A stretch of DNA of 64,000 bases from assembly GCF_027744825.2 (NCBI RefSeq), contig NC_071350.1, positions 372,001-436,000 on the forward strand. The letters are read 5' to 3'. Position 1 is the first letter of the stretch. Every line of letters begins with the position of its first letter. Both the position numbers and the translations under genes were made by a program. Under the pieces are notes generated by a model that saw only the letters and a list, made by a program, of their open reading frames with translations, did not search any database and was not told the DNA's origin. This stretch comes from Synchiropus splendidus. Taxonomy: Eukaryota > Chordata > Actinopteri > Syngnathiformes > Callionymidae. Below are positions 28,952 to 41,734 of the stretch, piece by piece.

Positions 28952-31900
28952 TAGTTGCACATCAAATCTAAACTGTCTGAAGTGTTTTTCCAAAGTTATT
29001 AACACTTTTATGTTTGGCGTTCCGAAACCCACCTTATCTCAGGCTGAAAAGCGTTTTTGTGCATTGTGCCATAACTTTTCAGGGAAGCTTCAGAACATGA
29101 AATTTTAACCTCCCACTATAGCAGAAAGGGTCTTTCTAGTAGTTGCACATCAAATCTAAACTGTCTGAAGTGTTTTTCCAAAGTTATCAACACTTTTATG
29201 TTTGGCGTTCCGAAACCCACCTTATCTCTGGCTGAAAAGCGTTTTTGTGCATTGTGCCATAACTTTTCAGGAAAGCTTCAGAACATGAAATTTTAACCTC
29301 CCACTATAGCAGAAAGGGTCTTTCTAGTAGTTGCACATCAAATCTAAACTGTCTGAAGTGTTTTTCCAAAGTTATCAACACTTTTATGTTTGGCGTTCCG
29401 AAACCCACCTTATCTCAGGCTGAAAAGCGTTTTTACGCATTGTGCCATAACTTTTCAGGGAAGCTTCAGAACATGAAATTTTAACCTCCCACTATCGCAG
29501 AAACGGTCTTTCTAGTAGGTGCACATCAAATCTAAGCTCTCTGAAGTGTTTTTCCAAAGTTATCAACACTTTTATGTTTGGCGTTCCGAAACCCACCTTA
29601 TCTCAGGCTGAAAAGCGTTTTTGTGCATTGTGCCATAACTTTTCAGGGAAGCTTCAGAACATGAAATTTTAACCTCCCACTATAGCAGAAAGGGTCTTTC
29701 TAGTAGTTGCACATCAAATCTAAACTGTCTGAAGTGTTTTTCCAAAGTTATCAACACTTTTATGTTTGGCGTTCCGAAACCCACCTTATCTCAGGCTGAA
29801 AAGCGTTTTTGTGCATTGTGCCATAACTTTTCAGGGAAGCTTCAGAACATGAAATTTTAACCTCCCACTATAGCAGAAAGGGTCTTTCTAGTAGTTGCAC
29901 ATCAAATCTAAGCTGTCTGAAGTGTTTTTCAAAAGTTATCAACACTTTTATGTTTGGCGTTCCGAAACCCACCTTATCTCAGGCTGAAAAGCGTTTTTGT
30001 GCATTGTGCCATAACTTTTCAGGAAAGCTTCAGAACATGAAATTTTAACCTCCCACTATAGCAGAAAGGGTCTTTCTAGTAGTTGCACATCAAATCTAAA
30101 CTGTCTGAAGTGTTTTTCCAAAGTTATCAACACTTTTATGTTTGGCGTTCCGAAACCCACCTTATCTCAGGCTGAAAAGCGTTTTTGTGCATTGTGCCAT
30201 AACTTTTCAGGGAAGCTTCAGAACATGAAATTTTAACCTCCCACTATAGCAGAAAGGGTCTTTCTAGTAGTTGCACATCAAATCTAAGCTGTCTGAAGTG
30301 TTTTTCAAAAGTTATCAACACTTTTATGTTTGGCGTTCCGAAACCCACCTTATCTCAGGCTGAAAAGCGTTTTTGTGCATTGTGCCATAACTTTTCAGGA
30401 AAGCTTCAGAACATGAAATTTTAACCTCCCACTATAGCAGAAAGGGTCTTTCTAGTAGTTGCACATCAAATCTAAACTGTCTGAAGTGTTTTTCCAAAGT
30501 TATCAACACTTTTATGTTTGGCGTTCCGAAACCCACCTTATCTCAGGCTGAAAAGCGTTTTTGTGCATTGTGCCATAACTTTTCAGGGAAGCTTCAGAAC
30601 ATGAAATTTTAACCTCCCACTATAGCAGAAAGGGTCTTTCTAGTAGTTGCACATCAAATCTAAACTGTCTGAAGTGTTTTTCCAAAGTTATTAACACTTT
30701 TATGTTTGGCGTTCCGAAACCCACCTTATCTCAGGCTGAAAAGCGTTTTTGTGCATTGTGCCATAACTTTTCAGGGAAGCTTCAGAACATGAAATTTTAA
30801 CCTCCCACTATAGCAGAAAGGGTCTTTCTAGTAGTTGCACATCAAATCTAAACTGTCTGAAGTGTTTTTCCAAAGTTATCAACACTTTTATGTTTGGCGT
30901 TCCGAAACCCACCTTATCTCAGGCTGAAAAGCGTTTTTACGCATTGTGCCATAACTTTTCAGGGAAGCTTCAGAACATGAAATTTTAACCTCCCACTATA
31001 GCAGAAAGGGTCTTTCTAGTAGGTGCACATCAAATCTAAGCACTCTGAAGTGTTTTTCGAAAGTTATCAACACTTTTATGTTTGGCGTTCCGAAACCCAC
31101 CTTATCTCAGGCTGAAAAGCGTTTTTGTGCATTGTGCCATAACTTTTCAGGAAAGCTTCAGAACATGAAATTTTAACCTCCCACTATAGCAGAAAGGGTC
31201 CTTCTAGTAGTTGCACATCAAATCTAAACTGTCTGAAGTGTTTTTCCAAAGTTATTAACACTTTTATGTTTGGCGTTCCGAAACCCACCTTATCTCAGGC
31301 TGAAAAGCGTTTTTACGCATTGTGCCATAACTTTTCAGGGAAGCTTCAGAACATGAAATTTTAACCTCCCACTATAGCAGAAAGGGTCTTTCTAGTAGGT
31401 GCACATCAAATCTAAGCTGTCTGAAGTGTTTTTCGAAAGTTATCAACACTTTTGTGTTTGGCGTTCCGAAACCCACCTTATCTCAGGCTGAAAAGCGTTT
31501 TTGTGCATTGTGCCATAACTTTTCAGGGAAGCTTCAGAACATGAAATTTTAACCTCCCACTATAGCAGAAATGGTCTTTCTAGTAGTTGCACATCAAATC
31601 TAAGCTGTCTGAAGTGTTTTTCAAAAGTTATCAACACTTTTATGTTTGGCGTTCCGAAACCCACCTTATCTCAGGCTGAAAAGCGTTTTTGTGCATTGTG
31701 CCATAACTTTTCAGGAAAGCTTCAGAACATGAAATTTTAACCTCCCACTATAGCAGAAAGGGTCTTTCTAGTAGTTGCACATCAAATCTAAACTGTCTGA
31801 AGTGTTTTTCTAAAGTTATCAACACTTTTATGTTTGGCGTTCCGAAACCCACCTTATCTCAGGCTGAAAAGCGTTTTTACGCATTGTGCCATAACTTTTC

Positions 31901-32335
31901 AGGGAAGCTTCAGAACATGAAATTTTAACCTCCCACTATAGCAGAAAGGGTCTTTCTAGTAGTTGCACATCAAATCTAAGCTGTCTGAAGTGTTTTTCCA
32001 AAGTTATCAACACTTTTATGTTTGGCGTTCCGAAACCCACCTTATCTCAGGCTGAAAAGCGTTTTTGTGCATTGTGCCATAACTTTTCAGGGAAGCTTCA
32101 GAACATGAAATTTTAACCTCCCACTATAGCAGAAATGGTCTTTCTAGTAGTTGCACATCAAATCTAAGCTGTCTGAAGTGTTTTTCAAAAGTTATCAACA
32201 CTTTTATGTTTGGCGTTCCGAAACCCACCTTATCTCAGGCTGAAAAGCGTTTTTGTGCATTGTGCCATAACTTTTCAGGAAAGCTTCAGAACATGAAATT
32301 TTAACCTCCCACTATAGCAGAAAGGGTCTTTCTAG

Positions 32336-34214
32336 TAGTTGCACATCAAATCTAAACTGTCTGAAGTGTTTTTCTAAAGTTATCAACACTTTTATGTTTG
32401 GCGTTCCGAAACCCACCTTATCTCAGGCTGAAAAGCGTTTTTTCGCATTGTGCCATAACTTTTCAGGGAAGCTTCAGAACATGAAATTTTAACCTCCCAC
32501 TATAGCAGAAAGGGTCTTTCTAGTAGTTGCACATCAAATCTAAGCTGTCTGAAGTGTTTTTCCAAAGTTATCAACACTTTTATGTTTGGCGTTCCGAAAC
32601 CCGCCTTATCTCAGGCTGAAAAGCGTTTTTGTGCATTGTGCCATAACTTTTTAGGGAAGCTTCAGAACATGAAATTTTAACCTCCCACTATAGCAGAAAG
32701 GGTCTTTCTAGTAGTTGCACATCAAATCTAAGCTGTCTGAAGTGTTTTTCAAAAGTTATCAACACTTTTATGTTTGGCGTTCCGAAACCCACCTTATCTC
32801 AGGCTGAAAAGCGTTTTTGTGCATTGTGCCATAACTTTTCAGGAAAGCTTCAGAACATGAAATTTTAACCTCCCACTATAGCAGAAAGGGTCTTTCTAGT
32901 AGTTGCACATCAAATCTAAACTGTCTGAAGTGTTTTTCCAAAGTTATTAACACTTTTATGTTTGGCGTTCCGAAACCCACCTTATCTCAGGCTGAAAAGC
33001 GTTTTTGTGCATTGTGCCATAACTTTTCAGGGAAGCTTCAGAACATAAAATTTTAACCTCCCACTATAGCAGAAAGGGTCTTTCTAGTAGTTGCACATCA
33101 AATCTAAACTGTCTGAAGTGTTTTTCCAAAGTTATCAACACTTTTATGTTTGGCGTTCCGAAACCCACCTTATCTCAGGCTGAAAAGCGTTTTTGTGCAT
33201 TGTGCCATAACTTTTCAGGGAAGCTTCAGAACATGAAATTTTAACCTCCCACTATAGCAGAAAGGGTCTTTCTAGTAGGTGCACATCAAATCTAAGCTCT
33301 CTGAAGTGTTTTTCGAAAGTTATCAACACTTTTATGTTTGGCGTTCCGAAACCCACCTTATCTCAGGCTGAAAAGCGTTTTTGTGCATTGTGCCATAACT
33401 TTTCAGGAAAGCTTCAGAACATGAAATTTTAACCTCCCACTATAGCAGAAAGGGTCTTTCTAGTAGTTGCACATAAATCTAAACTGTCTGAAGTGTTTTT
33501 CCAAAGTTATCAACACGTTTATGTTTGGCGTTCCGAAACCCACCTTATCTCAGGCTGAAAAGCGTTTTTGTGCATTGTGCCATAACTTTTCAGGGTAGCT
33601 TCAGAACATGAAATTTTAACCTCCCACTATAGCAGAAAGGGTCTTTCTAGTAGTTGCACATCAAATCTAAGCTGTCTGAAGTGTTTTTCAAAAGTTATCA
33701 ACACTTTTATGTTTGGCGTTCCGAAACCCACCTTATCTCAGGCTGAAAAGCGTTTTTGTGCATTGTGCCATAACTTTTCAGGAAAGCTTCAGAACATGAA
33801 ATTTTAACCTCCCACTATAGCAGAAAGGGTCTTTCTAGTAGTTGCACATCAAATCTAAACTGTCTGAAGTGTTTTTCCAAAGTTATCAACACTTTTATGT
33901 TTGGCGTTCCGAAACCCACCTTATCTCAGGCTGAAAAGCGTTTTTACGCATTGTGGCATAACTTTTCAGGGAAGCTTCAGAACATGAAATTTTAACCTCC
34001 CACTATAGCAGAAAGGGTCTTTCTAGTAGGTGCACATCAAATCTAAGCTCTCTGAAGTGTTTTTCGAAAGTTATCAACACTTTTATGTTTGGCGTTCCGA
34101 AACCCACCTTATCTCAGGCTGAAAAGCGTTTTTGTGCATTGTGCCATAACTTTTCAGGGAAGCTTCAGAACATGAAATTTTAACCTCCCACTATAGCAGA
34201 AAGGGTCTTTCTAG
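32336..34214. repeat. 10-monomer block, copy 2 of a 5,263-bp-spaced duplication
   Basis: It carries the same markers as 27073-28951, including the single-base deletion (33474), so that deletion arose once and was copied. Just upstream, a 3-monomer (564-bp) unit is tandemly doubled: 31584-32147 and 32148-32711 share AGAAATGGTC upstream of a D monomer and a TCTAAAG monomer. Further upstream, 31196-31583 matches 26685-27072 at a different offset (4,511 bp, via GGGTCCTTCT and TTTGTGTTTGG), so several events overlap here. Confidence 0.85.
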
Positions 34215-35718
34215 TAGTTGCACATCAAATCTAAACTGTCTGAAGTGTTTTTCCAAAGTTATCAACACTTTTATGTTTGGCGTTCCGAAACCCACCTTAT
34301 CTCAGGCTGAAAAGCGTTTTTACGCATTGTGCCATAACTTTTCAGGGAAGCTTCAGAACATGAAATTTTAACCTCCCACTATAGCAGAAAGGGTCTTTCT
34401 AGTAGGTGCACATCAAATCTAAACTGTCTGAAGTGTTTTTCTAAAGTTATCAACACTTTTATGTTTGGCGTTCCGAAACCCACCTTATCTCAGGCTGAAA
34501 AGCGTTTTTACGCATTGTGCCATAACTTTTCAGGGAAGCTTCAGAACATGAAATTTTAACCTCCCACTATAGCAGAAAGGGTCTTTCTAGTAGTTGCACA
34601 TCAAATCTAAGCTGTCTGAAGTGTTTTTCCAAAGTTATCAACACTTTTATGTTTGGCGTTCCGAAACCCACCTTATCTCAGGCTGAAAAGCGTTTTTGTG
34701 CATTGTGCCATAACTTTTTAGGGAAGCTTCATAACATGAAATTTTAACCTCCCACTATAGCAGAAAGGGTCTTTCTAGTAGTTGCACATCAAATCTAAGC
34801 TGTCTGAAGTGTTTTTCAAAAGTTATCAACACTTTTATGTTTGGCGTTCCGAAACCCACCTTATCTCAGGCTGAAAAGCGTTTTTGTGCATTGTGCCATA
34901 ACTTTTCAGGAAAGCTTCAGAACATGAAATTTTAACCTCCCACTATAGCAGAAAGGGTCTTTCTAGTAGTTGCACATCAAATCTAAACTGTCTGAAGTGT
35001 TTTTCCAAAGTTATTAACACTTTTATGTTTGGCGTTCCGAAACCCACCTTATCTCAGGCTGAAAAGCGTTTTTGTGCATTGTGCCATAACTTTTCAGGGA
35101 AGCTTCAGAACATAAAATTTTAACCTCCCACTATAGCAGAAAGGGTCTTTCTAGTAGTTGCACATCAAATCTAAACTGTCTGAAGTGTTTTTCCAAAGTT
35201 ATCAACACTTTTATGTTTGGCGTTCCGAAACCCACCTTATCTCAGGCTGAAAAGCGTTTTTACGCATTGTGCCATAACTTTTCAGGGAAGCTTCAGAACA
35301 TGAAATTTTAACCCCCCACTATAGCAGAAAGGGTCTTTCTAGTAGGTGCACATCAAATCTAAGCTGTCTGAAGTGTTTTTCAAAAGTTATCAACACTTTT
35401 ATGTTTGGCGTTCCGAAACCCACCTTATCTCAGGCTGAAAAGCGTTTTTGTGCATTGTGCCATAACTTTTCAGGAAAGCTTCAGAACATGAAATTTTAAC
35501 CTCCCACTATAGCAGAAAGGGTCTTTCTAGTAGTTGCACATCAAATCTAAACTGTCTGAAGTGTTTTTCCAAAGTTATCAACACTTTTATGTTTGGCGTT
35601 CCGAAACCCACCTTATCTCAGGCTGAAAAGCGTTTTTACGCATTGTGCCATAACTTTTCAGGGAAGCTTCAGAACATGAAATTTAAACCTCGCACTATAG
35701 CAGAAAGGGTCTTTCTAG

Positions 35719-38700
35719 TAGGTGCACATCAAATCTAAGCTCTCTGAAGTGTTTTTCGAAAGTTATCAACACTTTTATGTTTGGCGTTCCGAAACCCACC
35801 TTATCTCAGGCTGAAAAGCGTTTTTGTGCATTGTGCCATAACTTTTCAGGAAAGCTTCAGAACATGAAATTTTAACCTCCCACTATAGCAGAAAGGGTCT
35901 TTCTAGTAGTTGCACATCAAATCTAAACTGTCTGAAGTGTTTTTCCAAAGTTATTAACACTTTTATGTTTGGCGTTCCGAAACCCACCTTATCTCAGGCT
36001 GAAAAGCGTTTTTGTGCATTGTGCCATAACTTTTCAGGGAAGCTTCAGAACATGAAATTTTAACCTCCCACTATAGCAGAAAGGGTCTTTCTAGTAGTTG
36101 CACATCAAATCTAAACTGTCTGAAGTGTTTTTCCAAAGTTATTAACACTTTTATGTTTGGCGTTCCGAAACCCACCTTATCTCAGGCTGAAAAGCGTTTT
36201 TGTGCATTGTGCCATAACTTTTCAGGGAAGCTTCAGAACATGAAATTTTAACCTCCCACTATAGCAGAAAGGGTCTTTCTAGTAGTTGCACATCAAATCT
36301 AAACTGTCTGAAGTGTTTTTCCAAAGTTATCAACACTTTTATGTTTGGCGTTCCGAAACCCACCTTATCTCAGGCTGAAAAGCGTTTTTACGCATTGTGC
36401 CATAACTTTTCAGGGAAGCTTCAGAACATGAAATTTTAACCTCCCACTATAGCAGAAAGGGTCTTTCTAGTAGGTGCACATCAAATCTAAACTGTCTGAA
36501 GTGTTTTTCCAAAGTTATTAACACTTTTATGTTTGGCGTTCCGAAACCCACCTTATCTCAGGCTGAAAAGCGTTTTTGTGCATTGTGCCATAACTTTTTA
36601 GGGAAGCTTCAGAACATGAAATTTTAACCTCCCACTATAGCAGAAAGGGTCTTTCTAGTAGTTGCACATCAAATCTAAGCTGTCTGAAGTGTTTTTCAAA
36701 AGTTATCAACACTTTTATGTTTGGCGTTCCGAAACCCACCTTATCTCAGGCTGAAAAGCGTTTTTGTGCATTGTGCCATAACTTTTCAGGAAAGCTTCAG
36801 AACATGAAATTTTAACCTCCCACTATAGCAGAAAGGGTCTTTCTAGTAGTTGGACATCAAATCTAAACTGTCTGAAGTGTTTTTCCAAAGTTATTAACAC
36901 TTTTATGTTTGGCGTTCCGAAACCCACCTTATCTCAGGCTGAAAAGCGTTTTTGTGCATTGTGCCATAACTTTTCAGGGAAGCTTCAGAACATAAAATTT
37001 TAACCTCCCACTATAGCAGAAAGGGTCTTTCTAGTAGTTGCACATCAAATCTAAACTGTCTGAAGTGTTTTTCCAAAGTTATCAACACTTTTATGTTTGG
37101 CGTTCCGAAACCCACCTTATCTCAGGCTGAAAAGCGTTTTTACGCATTGTGCCATAACTTTTCAGGGAAGCTTCAGAACATGAAATTTTAACCTCCCACT
37201 ATAGCAGAAAGGGTCTTTCTAGTAGTTGCACATCAAATCTAAGCTGTCTGAAGTGTTTTTCAAAAGTTATCAACACTTTTATGTTTGGCGTTCCGAAGCC
37301 CACCTTATCTCAGGCTGAAAAGCGTTTTTACGCATTGTGCCATAACTTTTCAGGGAAGCTTCAGAACATGAAATTTAAACCTCGCACTATAGCAGAAAGG
37401 GTCTTTCTAGTAGGTGCACATCAAATCTAAGCTCTCTGAAGTGTTTTTCGAAAGTTATCAACACTTTTATGTTTGGCGTTCCGAAACCCACCTTATCTCA
37501 GGCTGAAAAGCGTTTTTGTGCATTGTGCCATAACTTTTCAGGAAAGCTTCAGAACATGAAATTTTAACCTCCCACTATAGCAGAAAGGGTCTTTCTAGTA
37601 GTTGCACATCAAATCTAAACTGTCTGAAGTGTTTTTCCAAAGTTATTAACACTTTTATGTTTGGCGTTCCGAAACCCACCTTATCTCAGGCTGAAAAGCG
37701 TTTTTGTGCATTGTGCCATAACTTTTCAGGGAAGCTTCAGAACATGAAATTTTAACCTCCCACTATAGCAGAAAGGGTCTTTCTAGTAGTTGCACATCAA
37801 ATCTAAACTGTCTGAAGTGTTTTTCCAAAGTTATTAACACTTTTATGTTTGGCGTTCCGAAACCCACCTTATCTCAGGCTGAAAAGCGTTTTTGTGCATT
37901 GTGCCATAACTTTTCAGGGAAGCTTCAGAACATGAAATTTTAACCTCCCACTATAGCAGAAAGGGTCTTTCTAGTAGTTGCACATCAAATCTAAACTGTC
38001 TGAAGTGTTTTTCCAAAGTTATCAACACTTTTATGTTTGGCGTTCCGAAACCCACCTTATCTCAGGCTGAAAAGCGTTTTTACGCATTGTGCCATAACTT
38101 TTCAGGGAAGCTTCAGAACATGAAATTTTAACCTCCCACTATAGCAGAAAGGGTCTTTCTAGTAGGTGCACATCAAATCTAAACTGTCTGAAGTGTTTTT
38201 CCAAAGTTATTAACACTTTTATGTTTGGCGTTCCGAAACCCACCTTATCTCAGGCTGAAAAGCGTTTTTGTGCATTGTGCCATAACTTTTTAGGGAAGCT
38301 TCAGAACATGAAATTTTAACCTCCCACTATAGCAGAAAGGGTCTTTCTAGTAGTTGCACATCAAATCTAAGCTGTCTGAAGTGTTTTTCAAAAGTTATCA
38401 ACACTTTTATGTTTGGCGTTCCGAAACCCACCTTATCTCAGGCTGAAAAGCGTTTTTGTGCATTGTGCCATAACTTTTCAGGAAAGCTTCAGAACATGAA
38501 ATTTTAACCTCCCACTATAGCAGAAAGGGTCTTTCTAGTAGTTGGACATCAAATCTAAACTGTCTGAAGTGTTTTTCCAAAGTTATTAACACTTTTATGT
38601 TTGGCGTTCCGAAACCCACCTTATCTCAGGCTGAAAAGCGTTTTTGTGCATTGTGCCATAACTTTTCAGGGAAGCTTCAGAACATAAAATTTTAACCTCC

Positions 38701-39102
38701 CACTATAGCAGAAAGGGTCTTTCTAGTAGTTGCACATCAAATCTAAACTGTCTGAAGTGTTTTTCCAAAGTTATCAACACTTTTATGTTTGGCGTTCCGA
38801 AACCCACCTTATCTCAGGCTGAAAAGCGTTTTTACGCATTGTGCCATAACTTTTCAGGGAAGCTTCAGAACATGAAATTTTAACCTCCCACTATAGCAGA
38901 AAGGGTCTTTCTAGTAGTTGCACATCAAATCTAAGCTGTCTGAAGTGTTTTTCAAAAGTTATCAACACTTTTATGTTTGGCGTTCCGAAGCCCACCTTAT
39001 CTCAGGCTGAAAAGCGTTTTTACGCATTGTGCCATAACTTTTCAGGGAAGCTTCAGAACATGAAATTTAAACCTCCCACTATAGCAGAAAGGGTCTTTCT
39101 AG
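35719..39102. repeat. Two tandem copies of a 9-monomer (1,692-bp) higher-order repeat
   Basis: Copy 1 is 35719-37410 and copy 2 is 37411-39102. Monomer order and private variants match throughout: TTTTTAGGG in the fifth, TTGGACATC and CATAAAATT in the seventh, CGAAGCCC and AAATTTAAACC in the ninth, all exactly 1,692 bp apart. The one difference I saw is CCTCGCAC versus CCTCCCAC at the end of the ninth monomer. Confidence 0.9.
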
Positions 39103-39478
39103 TAGGTGCACATCAAATCTAAGCTCTCTGAAGTGTTTTTCGAAAGTTATCAACACTTTTATGTTTGGCGTTCCGAAACCCACCTTATCTCAGGCTGAAA
39201 AGCGTTTTTGTGCATTGTGCCATAACTTTTCAGGGAAGCTTCAGAACATAAAATTTTAACCTCCCACTATAGCAGAAAGGGTCTTTCTAGTAGTTGCACA
39301 TCAAATCTAAACTGTCTGAAGTGTTTTTCCAAAGTTATCAACACTTTTATGTTTGGCGTTCCGAAACCCACCTTATCTCAGGCTGAAAAGCGTTTTTGTG
39401 CATTGTGCCATAACTTTTCAGGGAAGCTTCAGAACATGAAATTTTAACCTCCCACTATAGCAGAAAGGGTCTTTCTAG

Positions 39479-41734
39479 TAGTTGCACATCAAATCTAAAC
39501 TGTCTGAAGTGTTTTTCCAAAGTTATCAACACTTTTATGTTTGGCGTTCCGAAACCCACCTTATCTCAGCCTGAAAAGCGTTTTTACGCATTGTGCCATA
39601 ACTTTTCAGGGAAGCTTCAGAACATGAAATTTTAACCTCCCACTATAGCAGAAAGGGTCTTTCTAGTAGGTGCACATCAAATCTAAGCTGTCTGAAGTGT
39701 TTTTCGAAAGTTATCAACACTTTTATGTTTGGCGTTCCGAAACCCACCTTATCTCAGGCTGAAAAGCGTTTTTGTGCATTGTGCCATAACTTTTCAGGGA
39801 AGCTTCAGAACATGAAATTTTAACCTCCCACTATAGCAGAAAGGGTCTTTCTAGTAGTTGCACATCAAATCTAAGCTGTCTGAAGTGTTTTTCAAAAGTT
39901 ATCAACACTATTATGTTTGGCGTTCCGAAACCCACCTTATCTCAGGCTGAAAAGCGTTTTTGTGCATTGTGCCATAACTTTTCAGGAAAGCTTCAGAACA
40001 TGAAATTTTAACCTCCCACTATAGCAGAAAGGGTCTTTCTAGTAGTTGCACATCAAATCTAAACTGTCTGAAGTGTTTTTCCAAAGTTATCAACACTTTT
40101 ATGTTTGGCGTTCCGAAACCCACCTTATCTCAGGCTGAAAAGCGTTTTTACGCATTGTGCCATAACTTTTCAGGGAAGCTTCAGAACATGAAATTTTAAC
40201 CTCCCACTATAGCAGAAAGGGTCTTTCTAGTAGGTGCACATCAAATCTAAGCTCTCTGAAGTGTTTTTCGAAAGTTATCAACACTTTTATGTTTGGCGTT
40301 CCGAAACCCACCTTATCTCAGGCTGAAAAGCGTTTTTGTGCATTGTGCCATAACCTTTCAGGAAAGCTTCAGAACATGAAATTTTAACCTCCCACTATAG
40401 CAGAAAGGGTCTTTCTAGTAGTTGCACATCAAATCTAAGCTGTCTGAAGTGTTTTTCCAAAGTTATTAACACTTTTATGTTTGGCGTTCCGAAACCCACC
40501 TTATCTCAGGCTGAAAAGCGTTTTTGTGCATTGTGCCATAACTTTTCAGGGAAGCTTCAGAACATGAAATTTTAACCTCCCACTATAGCAGAAAGGGTCT
40601 TTCTAGTAGTTGCACATCAAATCTAAACTGTCTGAAGTGTTTTTCCAAAGTTATCAACACTTTTATGTTTGGCGTTCCGAAACCCACCTTATCTCAGCCT
40701 GAAAAGCGTTTTTACGCATTGTGCCATAACTTTTCAGGGAAGCTTCAGAACATGAAATTTTAACCTCCCACTATAGCAGAAAGGGTCTTTCTAGTAGGTG
40801 CACATCAAATCTAAGCTGTCTGAAGTGTTTTTCGAAAGTTATCAACACTTTTATGTTTGGCGTTCCGAAACCCACCTTATCTCAGGCTGAAAAGCGTTTT
40901 TGTGCATTGTGCCATAACTTTTCAGGGAAGCTTCAGAACATGAAATTTTAACCTCCCACTATAGCAGAAAGGGTCTTTCTAGTAGTTGCACATCAAATCT
41001 AAGCTGTCTGAAGTGTTTTTCAAAAGTTATCAACACTTTTATGTTTGGCGTTCCGAAACCCACCTTATCTCAGGCTGAAAAGCGTTTTTGTGCATTGTGC
41101 CATAACTTTTCAGGAAAGCTTCAGAACATGAAATTTTAACCTCCCACTATAGCAGAAAGGTTCTTTCTAGTAGTTGCACATCAAATCTAAACTGTCTGAA
41201 GTGTTTTTCCAAAGTTATCAACACTTTTATGTTTGGCGTTCCGAAACCCACCTTATCTCAGGCTGAAAAGCGTTTTTACGCATTGTGCCATAACTTTTCA
41301 GGGAAGCTTCAGAACATGAAATTTTAACCTCCCACTATAGCAGAAAGGGTCTTTCTAGTAGGTGCACATCAAATCTAAGCTCTCTGAAGTGTTTTTCGAA
41401 AGTTATCAACACTTTTATGTTTGGCGTTCCGAAACCCACCTTATCTCAGGCTGAAAAGCGTTTTTGTGCATTGTGCCATAACTTTTCAGGGAAGCTTCAG
41501 AACATGAAATTTTAACCTCCCACTATAGCAGAAAGGGTCTTTCTAGTAGTTGCACATCAAATCTAAACTGTCTGAAGTGTTTTTCCAAAGTTATTAACAC
41601 TTTTATGTTTGGCGTTCCGAAACCCACCTTATCTCAGGCTGAAAAGCGTTTTTGTGCATTGTGCCATAACTTTTCAGGGAAGCTTCAGAACATGAAATTT
41701 TAACCTCCCACTATAGCAGAAAGGGTCTTTCTAG
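39479..41734. repeat. Two tandem copies of a 6-monomer (1,128-bp) higher-order repeat
   Basis: Copies start at 39479 and 40607, with order B, C', D, B, C, A. The B monomer that opens each copy carries the rare CTCAGCCTG (39570 and 40698). The same six-monomer order with CTCAGCCTG recurs at 47939-49066, 39 monomers downstream of copy 2. Confidence 0.85.
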
